The notes under the pieces: generated by a model
Database searches by the model: none
What the model saw: only the letters and a program-made list of their open reading frames with translations
Told to the model about the DNA's origin: nothing
Position numbers and translations under genes: made by a program
Shown here: positions 23,365 through 35,039 of the stretch, piece after piece
Layout of the letters: each line of letters begins with the position of its first letter
Numbering within the stretch: position 1 is the stretch's first letter
Assembly (NCBI GenBank): GCA_005765155.1
Contig: VCCP01000005.1
Coordinates: 1,798,001-1,862,000, forward strand
DNA from: Zelopaecilomyces penicillatus
Lineage: Eukaryota > Ascomycota > Sordariomycetes > Hypocreales > Pseudodiploosporaceae
Length of the DNA stretch: 64,000 nucleotides
Direction of reading: 5' to 3'

Positions 23365-24271
23365 ATGGCCGAACGCAATGTTACACAGATCCTTGCCCAG
23401 CTCAAGCACTCACCGTCGATGAGTTATCCGGAAGCCAACACACTCCTCTCCAAAGCTAAGCTCTCTCTTCTCAGCTTGAATGTCCTCACGCCTACTCCAT
23501 CCACATCTTCCAACCTGCTTGCTCTCGCCCGCGAGACCTACGAGCAAGGCGCCCTCTTCTCCATACGAGCCAGAAACCCTGACGCCTTCACCCGCTACGT
23601 CCAGCAGCTGCAACCATTCTACGAACTTCCATCAGCCACCTTACCACCTAATTTGCCCGAACGCAACAAGGTCACCGGACTGAGCCTTTTGCTGCTCCTT
23701 ACGCAAGGTCGCTATGCCGAGTTTCACTCCGAGCTTGAGAGCCTAGCCTGTCGCGACGGGGGTGGAACCGGCGGTGACGTTGAAGGCGACCGTTATCTCG
23801 GTTACCCAATCCGGCTGGAGAGGTGGCTGATGGAGGGAAGCTATGATCGTGTCTGGAAGGCTATGAAAAGCAGTGAAGTTCCATGTGATGAGTATAGTGT
23901 CTTCTCAGAAGTATGTTTTGCAGACCCATCTTTAAGATCACCCAAATCAAACCTGTCATTTGCTAATTGCTCTTCCTCCTCCTTTGAACTAGATTCTCAA
24001 GAACCAGATCCGCTCTGAGATCGCTAGCAGCAGCGAACGGGCTTACCCTAGCCTCCCTATTAGCTCCACGAAATCTCTTCTGTTCCTCGACTCCGAAGGA
24101 GATGTCGTTCAGTTCGCTCAGCATCGTGGCTGGGTCGTCAAGGACGGACATATTTACTTCCCAGATAACGGGGCTGATGGAGGCGATGATAATGCCCAGA
24201 AAAAGGATATGAGCCAAATGGTGATTGAAAATGCTCTCGGCTATGCGCGCGAGCTGGAGACCATCGTATGA
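23365..24271 (+). CDS. rpn12: 26S proteasome regulatory subunit Rpn12
   Basis: Lid subunit of the 19S regulatory particle (PSMD8 family), 274 aa. Exons 23365-23910 and 23993-24271; the 82-nt intron has donor GTATGT, a GCTAAT branch and acceptor ACTAG, phase 0. The N-terminal half is alpha-helical and TPR-like. The C-terminal half holds the PCI region (LERWLMEGSYDRVWKA through LFLDSEGDVVQFAQHRGW), which docks into the lid. The end, MVIENALGYARELETIV, matches the helix that joins the lid helical bundle. Length is normal. It is convergent with coatomer alpha; the two stop codons are only 288 bp apart. Confidence 0.95.
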
Positions 24272-24559
24272 GATGAATTTCCTAACCTTTTTTGTTCCCA
24301 TCAGGTTCAGCTACGATCGAAGCCTTTCAATGTCCTAAGCGGCTGCCGAAGGATCTGCTGTGTCGGTAGACTGTATGCACTGGAATTGAACATGAACTCA
24401 TTTTCGTAACTTCCTATGTAAAATAAAGTAGGTTAAGGATGTGACATGGCTCCTACCTAATCGTCAAAACCTGTAACATACATTCATCTCTCCTCTAAAC
24501 CCAGGCCTGGAATAGGCTCTAATTCCCCAGCTGTTGAACTCCTCCGTTTTTGTCTCCCC

Positions 24560-27500
24560 CTACGTAAACAGTTTCAAGCCGCTCCCATGCTTACCAACTT
24601 CACAAACCTGGCACACTCTACACGCAGTTCCCTTGTATTTGGAGTGATACTTGGAGCCATCAAAAGCACACTCCTCGTATGCAGTGCCCCTGTAGATAGG
24701 GGTGTAACTGGCAGCACAAATATCGAACTCTGCAAACTGGTCGAACTCAATCTCGACTGCATCATTGGGATTCCGCTCACACTGGGCCTTGGTCTTCTTA
24801 GCCTAGATAAGTTAAAGTCATATTAGCCACATGCGCAAGTTTTCAATTATCTCACCTTTTTTCTTCTTTTTTTGATTAATAAAAAGGGCAAACTCCTGGA
24901 TCGTACTTACGTTCTCAACAATCTTGGTGGCTCCACCATTGGCAATGATTCGATTTGCGAAACCCAATGCCGAGTTGTAGTTTTTGTTTTTCATGGCAAG
25001 CTGCATAGCGCTGAGCAATGCCAGCTGTCTGTGAGGTACCTCAATCTTGGGAATAGTGAAATACGCTGATAGCTCTAGACTCCTCTTGAGTTTTGTTGAG
25101 TCTTGAGCTACCACATCGGGCGCACCCAGGTTCCTTCTCGCGAGTTCGACGCTCATGGCCACAGCATACTCGCTGGCTGAAATGATTAGTTTCTTCGCTT
25201 CAGAAACTTCGGTTTCACTTGCGACTGCATTCACTAGAATGGCGTGCAAAATGCCCCTGAATATAGTCACGCCATCTTCAAGCTTGTTGGCCTTCATTGA
25301 GTCGTATCCCTTTTGTAAATCGTTCGTGGCGAGATGTTCAAGATCTCTAGGAACAAGAGGAAGCACCTTTCGTGGATCCGTTTCCTCAACAGTACGGCGC
25401 ACATAATTGACTAGAGGTGCTAGACCGGCAGTAGCAGGCAGAAATGTCCTGGAAGCTAGGTACACTTCCATAAACCGGTCTTTCAATGGCGCAAAGTGTA
25501 CAGCGCCCACCTGCCTGTTTAGCAGTTGCATCGCTGTTTCAAATGAACCGCCAGCGGCGTGGTCGACAGCCAAGGGTGAATTGCGCGCCCACAAATCAGC
25601 TTCACTGCTACCAGCACCGCCTGCGTCAACACTGTCCACATTGACAAAGTCACTGTCGACTTCCGGAACCTCGTCCTCGCCCATATCCCAGCCAGCCGCA
25701 TCTTCATCATCTTCATCAACTAGAGCACCATGTTTCTTGGTGGTGATATCCTCATCCATACCGCCATTATCAAGATCCATGCCCTTGGCAGCAGCGGGCT
25801 CATCTTCCAAAGATAAGCCTTCGACCTGGCCAAGAAGGACCTTTTCAAAGAAAGACTGCGAGCTCGCCTTTGTTGGCCAATTGCTCTTGAAAGTCGGCAC
25901 AATTGGTTTTGGGGGCGTCAGAGACTCTCCTAAGCTGGGCATGGTAAGTTGGTCTTCTGTTAGACCGGTCGCCTCAAGAATAGCCTGGCATTCCTCTTCA
26001 AGTCTATGGGACTTGGCAGTCATATAAGCCAAAGGAACTGTATATGTTAGTAAGTGAATATGAAGTGACAATGTGGAACATACATAGATCTATTTCTTTA
26101 AGCATTTGAATGCGATCTCCAACCTCGCCCAAATATATAGCGTTATGAAACCGGGAGGTAAAATCTCCACGGTGCTCTGCAATCTTGGCCATTCTGGCAA
26201 GCTTTGAATGGTCACCAGTCGCCAGGTAAAGGAACGAAAGCTTGTCAAACTGCTTCAGCTTCTGATAACACATTTCCACAATTTGGTGATGTCCGTGTGA
26301 AAGAGCTTCGGCACTCAGTCGAGTCCAGAACTTGGGCTTTTCTAACTCCTTAGCCATCTCAACTGCAACATCAAGGTTACCACACTCAATGGCTAAATCA
26401 AACCGCGTTGTGGGATCTTGAACAAATTGTAAAGCAATTTCCGGATATCCTTTCTTTTGGAGATATGAGATGATGGACTGTCCGACAAGGCTTGAAGTTC
26501 GAATGATATGCAGCATTTCTTCGTAATTGCGTTTGACTAGAGCAAGCTTGAAACGATATTCTGTCGGATCAATCTGCAAGATTCGTGGTTTTGCTGTTCT
26601 GTCCAGGCAGTATACGTTGCGACCTTTGACACGAACCAAATAAACAGTCTGATCTAGAGTGCGTACAATGCCATTGTCTCCGTTGAGCAGGGTGTATTTA
26701 ACGTGATTCAGAGTTGAATATAATAGAACGCCTGCATCGTCCCATGTGGCGCTCTTGATCCGAATTGTCTCATGAAGAGTGCTGACCTGTTCGAGGGTTT
26801 TCGTCACGATTGTGACATTGTGTTTGCTTAAAAGAGCAGCGTAAAGACCATCATTTGACCAGACAACATATTTGACACCGCTTACCAACAACTCTGCGGT
26901 ACTCTTCTTCTGTTGAATGTCATACAGATGAATAGCAGTCGGGGTGATGATAAGCAGGTTCCCAGTCCCTCCAAAATAAATGTCGGTTGTTCCTGTAGGG
27001 GGCTTAAAGGAACGAGCTGTGTTATTCGAAAGGTCCTTTATGTCGATGGTCTGATTCGCGACGTGGAGAACGGCAAAGCGGTTTCGTGCCACAAATATAG
27101 CTGAATTACCGAGCCCTCGTTTCGACTCTGTAGGTTCAATCGCCCCTGAGCCGTCTTTGGGGAGACTTAACAGCTCGTAAGAACCACCATCGGCAGGGGA
27201 GACTACCAAAACGGATTTTTCGGCGGGATTGTAGGAGAGTGTGCGAGGGGTAACCCAAGCACTACCAAGCTTCTTAAGAGACAACAAGGTTGGACTGTCT
27301 GCGTTTTTCTGGAAATCATATGACTTAACGTGTTTTTCTTTGCTGATGTAAAACAAAGTATTCAGATGAACCGCTGAAGCGGGTCGCTCGCGTTCTAACT
27401 TGAACACCATGACACCGTTATCATGCCCAGCTGCAAACAGATTGATTTCAGGATGAGCTGCAATAACCCAAAACCTATCATTTTCTCTCTTGAATGATTG

Positions 27501-28564
27501 CACGGCGGTTCTCTTGTTGAGATCCCAAACCCGAATCGTTTTGTCCTCTCCAGCAGATAGTATCAAGTCTTGATGTGGGTGAAACAAGCAACCTGAGGCA
27601 TTCTGAAAATGCCCGCGGCATGTGTCAACTTCCCAAGCCTTTGTCTCACTCATGCGCCAGAGCTTCACTAAACGGTCATCGCCAGCTGAGACAATAAGAG
27701 GCATAGTTGGGTGGAAGGCCACCCAATTAACACCTCGGTCATGGCCTTCTAAAACAAATTTTACAACAGCGTCAGTATTGCCAAACATGTCTGTTTGATT
27801 CTGGTTGGCACGCGCTATCTGTTCTTCATAGCTCATTGTATTAGGAGCGGAATGCTTCTTCCTCAAACCTGAGATGTCCCAAACACGAACAGACTGGTCC
27901 AAAGAGGCAGAAACGACAAGATCTTCTTTCGGATGGAACTGTGCGCACATTGTGTAGTGGTTGTGACCAGTCATGGTGCAGACTGTCCATTGATTAGCAT
28001 TAATTAATATAATGCATTTTCTACTTGGCTTGGGGCCACATACTCAAAGAGCGATTCTGCCAATTCCAAATGCGTATGGTCTGGTCATCGGATGATGATA
28101 AAATCCAAGGAAGCTCGTGGTGAAAGAAGACGGTGCGCACGTAATCGAGATGGCCATTTAATGTGAAAAGGCAGCGTCTGGTCTGATAAGACCAAACTTT
28201 GATCTTGTAATCATCGCCGCCAGACACAAAGAGGGGTTGAGTCTTATGAAAGTCGACACCGCGGACCGGTCCGTCGTGTTCCTCAAATCTGTCGATCAGT
28301 GTACCCATACGGTAGTCCCACAACTGGATCGTGGATGAATGCAATGCTACAAGAATCCATGGTCTAAAATTCCAATTAGTTCAGGTCGCTTGTGCAAGGC
28401 GGGTTATTTGGCATGGTTTGCGCGCAAGCTACCTTTTAGGGTGGAAGGCTATGCCCTTTGCTCTGGATGATTTGGATTCAAACTAATAGATGTTAGCTTC
28501 CTGCCCCAGGGCGTCTCTTGCGAGGTAAGCATACCTTGGTCAACATTCCGGGGGAGGACTGCAT
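24560..28564 (-). CDS. cop1: Coatomer subunit alpha (COPI alpha-COP)
   Basis: Scaffold subunit of the COPI coat for Golgi-to-ER transport, 1222 aa. Exons 28564-28535 (30 nt), 28482-28433 (50 nt), 28363-28044, 27982-26084, 26037-24911 and 24802-24560. All introns are GT-AG (52, 69, 61, 46 and 108 nt) and phases agree. The spliced start is MQSSPGMLTKFESKSSRAKG. An N-terminal WD40 propeller follows (repeats end in VKLW, IRVW, VRVWD), then the second propeller and alpha-solenoid (about 330-800), an acidic linker (DEDDEDAAGWDMGEDE) and the C-terminal epsilon-COP-binding domain ending HGSGLKLFT. The long single frames stop early at both ends only because of introns. It is divergent from UGGT, 976 bp away. 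Confidence 0.96.
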
Positions 28565-29540
28565 CTTGGCGGGGGGGTGAAGCCGCAGCTTCGTGTGTGG
28601 GGGAAGAAGAGGTGATGCTGATAGCTCCAAGGTTTCTTTGCAACGAGATAAAATATGTCAATCGGCTTGCCTGGTCACAGAAGCTGTTCCAAGCTAGCCA
28701 GCTGGACACCAGCAAACGGAGTTGATGCGGGTGGTATAGCGTATGCTGGGCCTCACAGGCAATTGAGCATCGTGTCCATCTGCGATTGTGGGCATTGCTT
28801 GGCCAGGCTGATCCGCAACATTGTTCCGCCGAGGGACCGCCTCTCACCGCCCGAATTCTATGACCCCTGATGAACCCCACCCTCTCCACCTACTGGTAAA
28901 CTGACAACGGGGGGGGAAGAATACACCGCCGCCAACATTTGCACCCATTCTTTAAGAGAACTTAACAGCCTCGCTAATAATTCAATGGAATACTTTTAAG
29001 CTCCAGGGCAAGATATCCTATAATTAAACTAGTATTAACCACTTTTATCACCTAAAATATAAGCAGTACTTCTTATTAGATTTAAAAAATATTTTTTAAT
29101 CAGGGTATTCTTACTATCTTGAGCAGGTACCAGCGGTGTAAATCCCCCCCCCGTTGACTGGCTCCAGAATGTGGTACAGCTATGGTATCGTCATTCTGCC
29201 GCCGAAGAGGGGGAGAAGTGGAGGGGGTGGCAGAATGCGCTATTCCAGAACGGAACAGCTTTTCGTGCGACGGTGTTCACAAGAGCGTCCTAATTTTTGA
29301 CGACTAGTCGCTCATAATCGTGACATACTATATGCCTATAAGAGCTACCTCATATCATCAATGTATACAAAAGTGGTCAACTTAGGCCGATTTTGGTGCA
29401 TCACTGATTAAAGCATTTCGAATCTTACCTCTCTTATTAACAACTCAAGCATACTGGCTATCCCTAGGCTAAAGCCTTAAATGGTCCTCACTTTTGCTGC
29501 GCCCTCAGAGCTTCTATGATTTTTTCTTCTTGAAGCAATA
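28565..29540. other. Intergenic, divergent promoter of coatomer alpha and UGGT, with an AT-rich pocket
   Basis: Shared upstream region of two secretory-pathway genes. It contains C/G homopolymer runs (near 28905 and 29140) and a conspicuously AT-rich pocket at about 28975-29110 that stands out from its surroundings. No gene is visible. Confidence 0.5.
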
Positions 29541-32500
29541 ATGCGGCTCTTTCAAGCATCATGGGGCCCTATAATGGGCTTTGCTCTAGTCATTCAGGCT
29601 TTGGCGGCCCCATCAGTGAATGTTGGCATGAAAGCAGCGTTTCCTGCGGGACCCTATTTACTAGAACTCTTGTAATGGCCCCGGAGTCTCCACGAGTATT
29701 GACTGGGATGCTAACTACATACAGAGAGACCGCGGCGGGAGAAAACTCATCAGCGTATTTTCCATTGCTGGACCGAATAGCAAACGGTCATTTTAGTTCA
29801 GCCATCTCAGAAGCAGACCTGTATGCTCAATTCCTTGATGTCTTACGTGACGATGGACATGTTAGCAGCCCTGAAGCTCTATCAACGTTTAACCTGGCGC
29901 TCTCGTTGAGATCTGCAGCGCCTCGTGTTGAAGCTCACTATCAATATTATCTTACTGCAGTAGAACCTGCTGTTACGGAAAAGTCTGTGACCGATTGCTC
30001 CATTTGGGTTCTGCTTGAAGGGAAGCAGTACTGTACTCCTTCTTTGGATTCCGCTATGAAAGAGATTTTCTTTTCTTCGTAAGCAAGACTTCCTATCCCC
30101 ACATTGATTGGGAGTTATTTTGACCAAGCTAGCAGGCAAGTCAGGCATCTTCCTTTTGATCGAAGCATAGGGATAGGCAGAGATGCGGTACTATATGCAG
30201 ATCCGACGTCAGCCAGTTTCGGAGATTTTCATGCGGCTCTGTCAAAAGCTGCAAAGTTAGGAGCCCTGAGGTATAGGTTGCGATACCGTCGCAATGACGG
30301 GACACCATCCGAACCCCTCCCAGTCAATGGGTACGGCGTTGAACTGGCCTTGAAAAAAACAGATTACATTGTGATCGATGATCGAGAGGCAGACTCCACT
30401 ATTTCATATCAGTCTTTTAGTACTCATGGTGTTCTACAAGATGAAGAGGAACTGAGAGATCTCAAGCCATTGTCAACATCCGATCTGTCATCGCTTGGCA
30501 TGAAAACTGCGTCGTTCATTATGCAAAACGACCACCCGTTTGAAACACTCATCAAGCTGACGCAGGATTCTCCTAAATTTTCCACATCGTTTGCTACTCA
30601 TAATGTCTCGGAGAATTTCATTATAGAATTGGAGCAGAATCGAGCGCACGGGGTACCATCCGGCATTAACTTTCTGTGGCTGAATGGTGTACAATTGATT
30701 GAACGCCAGATTGAGCCCTTTTCTCTCATCGAAATGCTGCGCCGTGAGCGTAAGCTAATCAATAGTATTCGTGGCTTGGGCCTGAATGGACAGCAAGCAA
30801 TATCGCTTCTTGGTCATAAAAGAATCGCAGAAGCTAAGGGAGCCGATGAGCCATTGAGGTATGACTGGACCGATCGATCCGAAAATGGGAGGGTGATTGT
30901 GTGGCTCAATGATCTGGAGAATGATGAACGCTACCAGGGGTACCCGAAAGGTCTTTACTCGGTATGTCCGAACATTCACTCGCTTACTTATTCACAGCTT
31001 TACTTACCCCTAGAAGCTCTTACAGCGCTCTTACCCCGGTCAAATCCCCCAAATTGGCAAAAATATCTTTCACATTGTTGCGCCGATTGACTTCTCAAAG
31101 GGTGAAGACATGGCTCTAGCTGTCCAACTAAAGAATCTCGTCGACCGAGGCATCCCTATACGCTTCGGTTTAGTACCATTAACCTCAACCCCTGAAGCTG
31201 AAGCTCAGGCCAAAATTGTTTACCACCTGTTTGAGAGTTACGGTATTGAATCTCTTGTTACTTATATCCGAGGCTATGAAGCGAAACCACAAGCAATTGC
31301 GAACGAAAATTTGTACATCAATGCGATTGATGGGGTTACACTTCTTCCTGAAGCTGAGATGATGGTATTCGATGAGGTTTTCAACAAAGAATCATACGTA
31401 CAACAGATGAATCTCGCAAAGCAATGGTCAAGGCGATTGAAGGCGGATGCTTCAGATCGCCCTATATTCTTAGACGGTCTAGTTGTACCTCGTAACGAGG
31501 ATTGGATGCAAGTAATAAGCATGCGGATCAATGAAGATCTTCAAACGGTTCAAAAGGCCGTTTTCAACGAGGATATTGACGAAAACTTATGGGTTCCTGG
31601 AATATTCCTTGAAAAAGCTCTTTCTAGACGAAATATCTACATCGCGCTTGATAATGAAAAAACGCCCCGAATGCTAGATCTTAACAAGTATTTCACCGAA
31701 CATGCCGATCTATTCGGAAGAATCCCTATTCTTGATTCACATTCGGCGTCGACCAAAGAGAACTGGGCTGTTCTCAATATTATCGCAGATATGGACACCA
31801 AGGATGGCCAAGAGCTCCTGCTTGCCGCGTTGGAATTCAAAAGAAATAATCCTGGGGTTCGGATAGATTTTATTCACAACCCCACTTCGTCAATTAATGT
31901 CGAGCAGCTGAATCTCAAGTTGAAGGCCAATGAAAAAAACCTTCATGATGTTGAGACATTAGACCAACTACAGAGCCTCCTTGAGCAGCACGATATCACC
32001 ACCGGTGAAGATGGTTATACTGTAGCGTTGAATAGGTTTCTTGATGCCTCTCAAATATCACCAGGGGCTCAATTCGTCGTTTTGAATGGAAGGATCATTG
32101 GTCCGATAACCTCAGATGAGCCTTTCACTGACCAGGACTTTCAACAACTTCTAGATTTTGAGAGAGCCAGTCGAATACGTCCTGTTTACTCTGCTATGAA
32201 AGATCTTGGCATGGCTGACAAACTGTCTAGTCCTCTTGTTGCAGCTAAACTTACATCTTCCACCGCCCTTTCCATCATTTCCGATCTACCAGAAGGAATT
32301 TTCGAGTCAGCTCCTACTGTTCGGACAAATCTTTACGAAAACTGGGATTCAAAATACACCGCCATAGAGATTGGCAATCCCGAGACTGCAAGTATACATA
32401 TTGTTGGTCTTCTCAATCCAGCTAGCGAACAAGGCCAGAGGTGGGCTCCTATTCTAAAGGTTCTTTCGGAATTAGAGGGAGTGTACATGAGACTGTTCAT

Positions 32501-34148
32501 GAATCCAAAGGAGAAGCTCGATGAATTACCTGTGAAGCGCTTCTTCAGATATGTTTTGAACTCCCGCCCTTTATTCGATGAGAATGGCAAGGTCAGGCCT
32601 GTGGAAGCAAGTTTTAAGGGTCTCCCATCCGAGATTCTTTTGACCGCAGCCATGGACGTACCACCAGCATGGCTTGTTGCGCCTAAAACTTCAGCCCATG
32701 ACCTTGATAATATTAAGCTCAGCTCTATCAAATCCGACATACATGTCATGTATGAGCTTGAGCATATACTCATCGAGGGGCATTCTAGAGAGGACGACTC
32801 ATCCCCACCACGAGGTGCCCAATTAGTGCTTGCTACGGAAAGGGACTCTTTTTTGACAGACACCATCATCATGTCCAATCTCGGATTCTTTCAATTCAAA
32901 GCGAATCCTGGACTCTACAACATCCAATTGAAAGGTGGACGTAGTGCCGAGATATACGAGATTGAGAGCATTGGGGCGCGGGGCTGGGCTCCTACGCCTG
33001 GTGACAATGGGTCAGACCTCGCTCTTATGGACTTCCAGGGTACAACTCTGTATCCCCGATTGAAACGACGACCTAGCATGGAAAACGAAGATGTCCTCCA
33101 GGAAGCAGAAGTTTCAAATGATGGCATTGTTTCAAAGGGCATCAAGTTTGCAGAGGGACTCTTCGGCAGAGGAGCGAAAACAAAAACAGTGACTGCCAAG
33201 GAGCATGCCGAAATCAATATATTCTCTGTCGCAAGCGGTCATCTATACGAACGAATGCTTAACATCATGATGGTCTCAGTGATGCGCCACACCAAAAACA
33301 GTGTTAAATTCTGGTTTATAGAGCAGTTTTTGTCACCGTCATTCAAAGAGCTCATCCCTGTCTTAGCTCAAGAGTACGGTTTCAAGTACGAAATGGTAAC
33401 GTACAAGTGGCCACATTGGCTACGGCAACAAAAGGAAAAGCAGCGCCAAATATGGGGATACAAAATTCTCTTCTTAGACGTCCTCTTCCCTCTATCGCTA
33501 GACAAGGTTATCTTCGTCGATGCGGACCAGATCGTGCGAACTGATATGATGGAGCTGGTCAAGTACGATCTTGAAGGTGCACCATACGGGTTTACCCCCA
33601 TGTGTGATTCGCGTACCGAGATGGAAGGTTTCCGTTTCTGGAAGCAAGGATACTGGGCGAATTACCTTCGCGGCCGACCATATCACATCTCAGCGCTCTA
33701 CGTGGTCGATTTGCGACGTTTCCGTGAGCTCGCAGCTGGGGATCGTCTGCGACAGCAGTATCACTCCTTATCAGCAGATCCTAACAGCCTCGCAAACCTG
33801 GACCAGGACCTACCAAACCACATGCAGTTTCAAATACCTATCCATAGCCTACCTCAGGAATGGCTATGGTGCGAAACCTGGTGCAGTGACGATAGCTTGG
33901 GCCAAGCACGCACCATTGATCTTTGTAACAACCCGCAAACCAAAGAGCCAAAACTTGACCGTGCCAGGAGACAGGTCCCCGAGTGGACAGTCTACGATGA
34001 TGAAATTGCAGCACTACACCGTCGGTGGAGAGATCAACTTGCCTCCGTATATGTTGATGGAGCCCAAGCAAGCAGCGAAGAACATAGGGGTGTTAATACG
34101 AAGAGCCGGAAACTGGAGGAGGAGGTGCACACCAAAGATGAGCTGTAG
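29541..34148 (+). CDS. gpt1: UDP-glucose:glycoprotein glucosyltransferase (UGGT)
   Basis: ER folding sensor that re-glucosylates N-glycans on misfolded glycoproteins for another calnexin cycle; 1481 aa. Exons 29541-29671, 29725-30078, 30136-30961 and 31014-34148, introns 53, 57 and 52 nt. The start ATG at 29541 gives a signal peptide (MRLFQASWGPIMGFALVIQA, cut near ALAAP). The long N-terminal thioredoxin-like region follows (FPLLDRIANGHF, HLPFDRSIGIGRDAVLYAD, PIDFSKGEDMALAVQLKNL). The GT24 catalytic domain fills about residues 1175-1440, with INIFSVASGHLYERM and the DxD motif at Asp1273/Asp1275 in FVDADQ. The protein ends HTKDEL, an ER-retrieval signal. Length and order fit the family. The intron 2 junction (FFSSQVRHLPFDR) is the least certain boundary. 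It is convergent with wc-1. Confidence 0.95.
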
Positions 34149-35039
34149 ATGGAAATACGTATTTTGCAACGCTGGGTCCGAGTTTCTTCCTTCTAAATCC
34201 CTTGTCCACATATCATTGCTAGAAATCATCCCAAGCTCTAGACCTTTGGCGCCTTAACCTAGTTTCCACCCAAAGAATTGTGAAGAAACATATCGAGGAG
34301 GGCATTAGATCTATACCATGATGAGATGTAAAATCCCAATAACAATCAGAAAAAGGAGAATTAAGCAATGGCAACAACAAATCGCTGGCTCCATCTGGAG
34401 TACATATTCTCCCTCAGTATTTCCCCTTCCAATGCTGCTGCACAGCTCCCAGAACTTTCAAAATTACAAAATTCTCCTAGCTGAAAGAATGCCCCTTAAC
34501 CATTGCGAATATATGTCATGTGACTTCAACGAGAAACGACAGGCACTCCAGTACTTGCTGTAGAGTGACAAAACCTTCCATGTATCTAGAGTGAATGAAC
34601 GTGGGTAAACTGCATTTATAATTGGCGGTTGCTACCATCTCTGGTAGGTTGAGGTTAGGTAAGCTGAGGGAGAAGCTGAGCTGAAAGGCATCCGAACTGC
34701 AAAAACCAAAACTAAAGTCAAATGCGCCGCATATATGAGTGGTATAAGTCGTGTCTAATCCTGGCAATTATCTTGCAACGCAGGAGAAAAGAATCATGAA
34801 CCGAAGAGGGGCAAGTAATTGACATCAATTGCGAGCTTCAAGCCAAGATTACAACCAAGGTGAAACCTAGTATTCAAATATACTGGCATCGGGTTTGCAA
34901 TCCTGTTGCGGCGTAGAGGGGTATCGTTAATGTTTACACGTTCATCAACTTGATCGGTAAGAGGTGAGAAACTTAAGTTTCTTTAGCTCATCTTCGTTGG
35001 ATCCACTGTGCGTTTCGGCGAAAATCATGAAATAGGCAA
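34149..35039. other. Convergent 3' intergenic region of UGGT and wc-1
   Basis: Roughly 890 bp between two stop codons. No supported gene, repeat or RNA; presumably 3' UTRs plus spacer. Confidence 0.5.
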
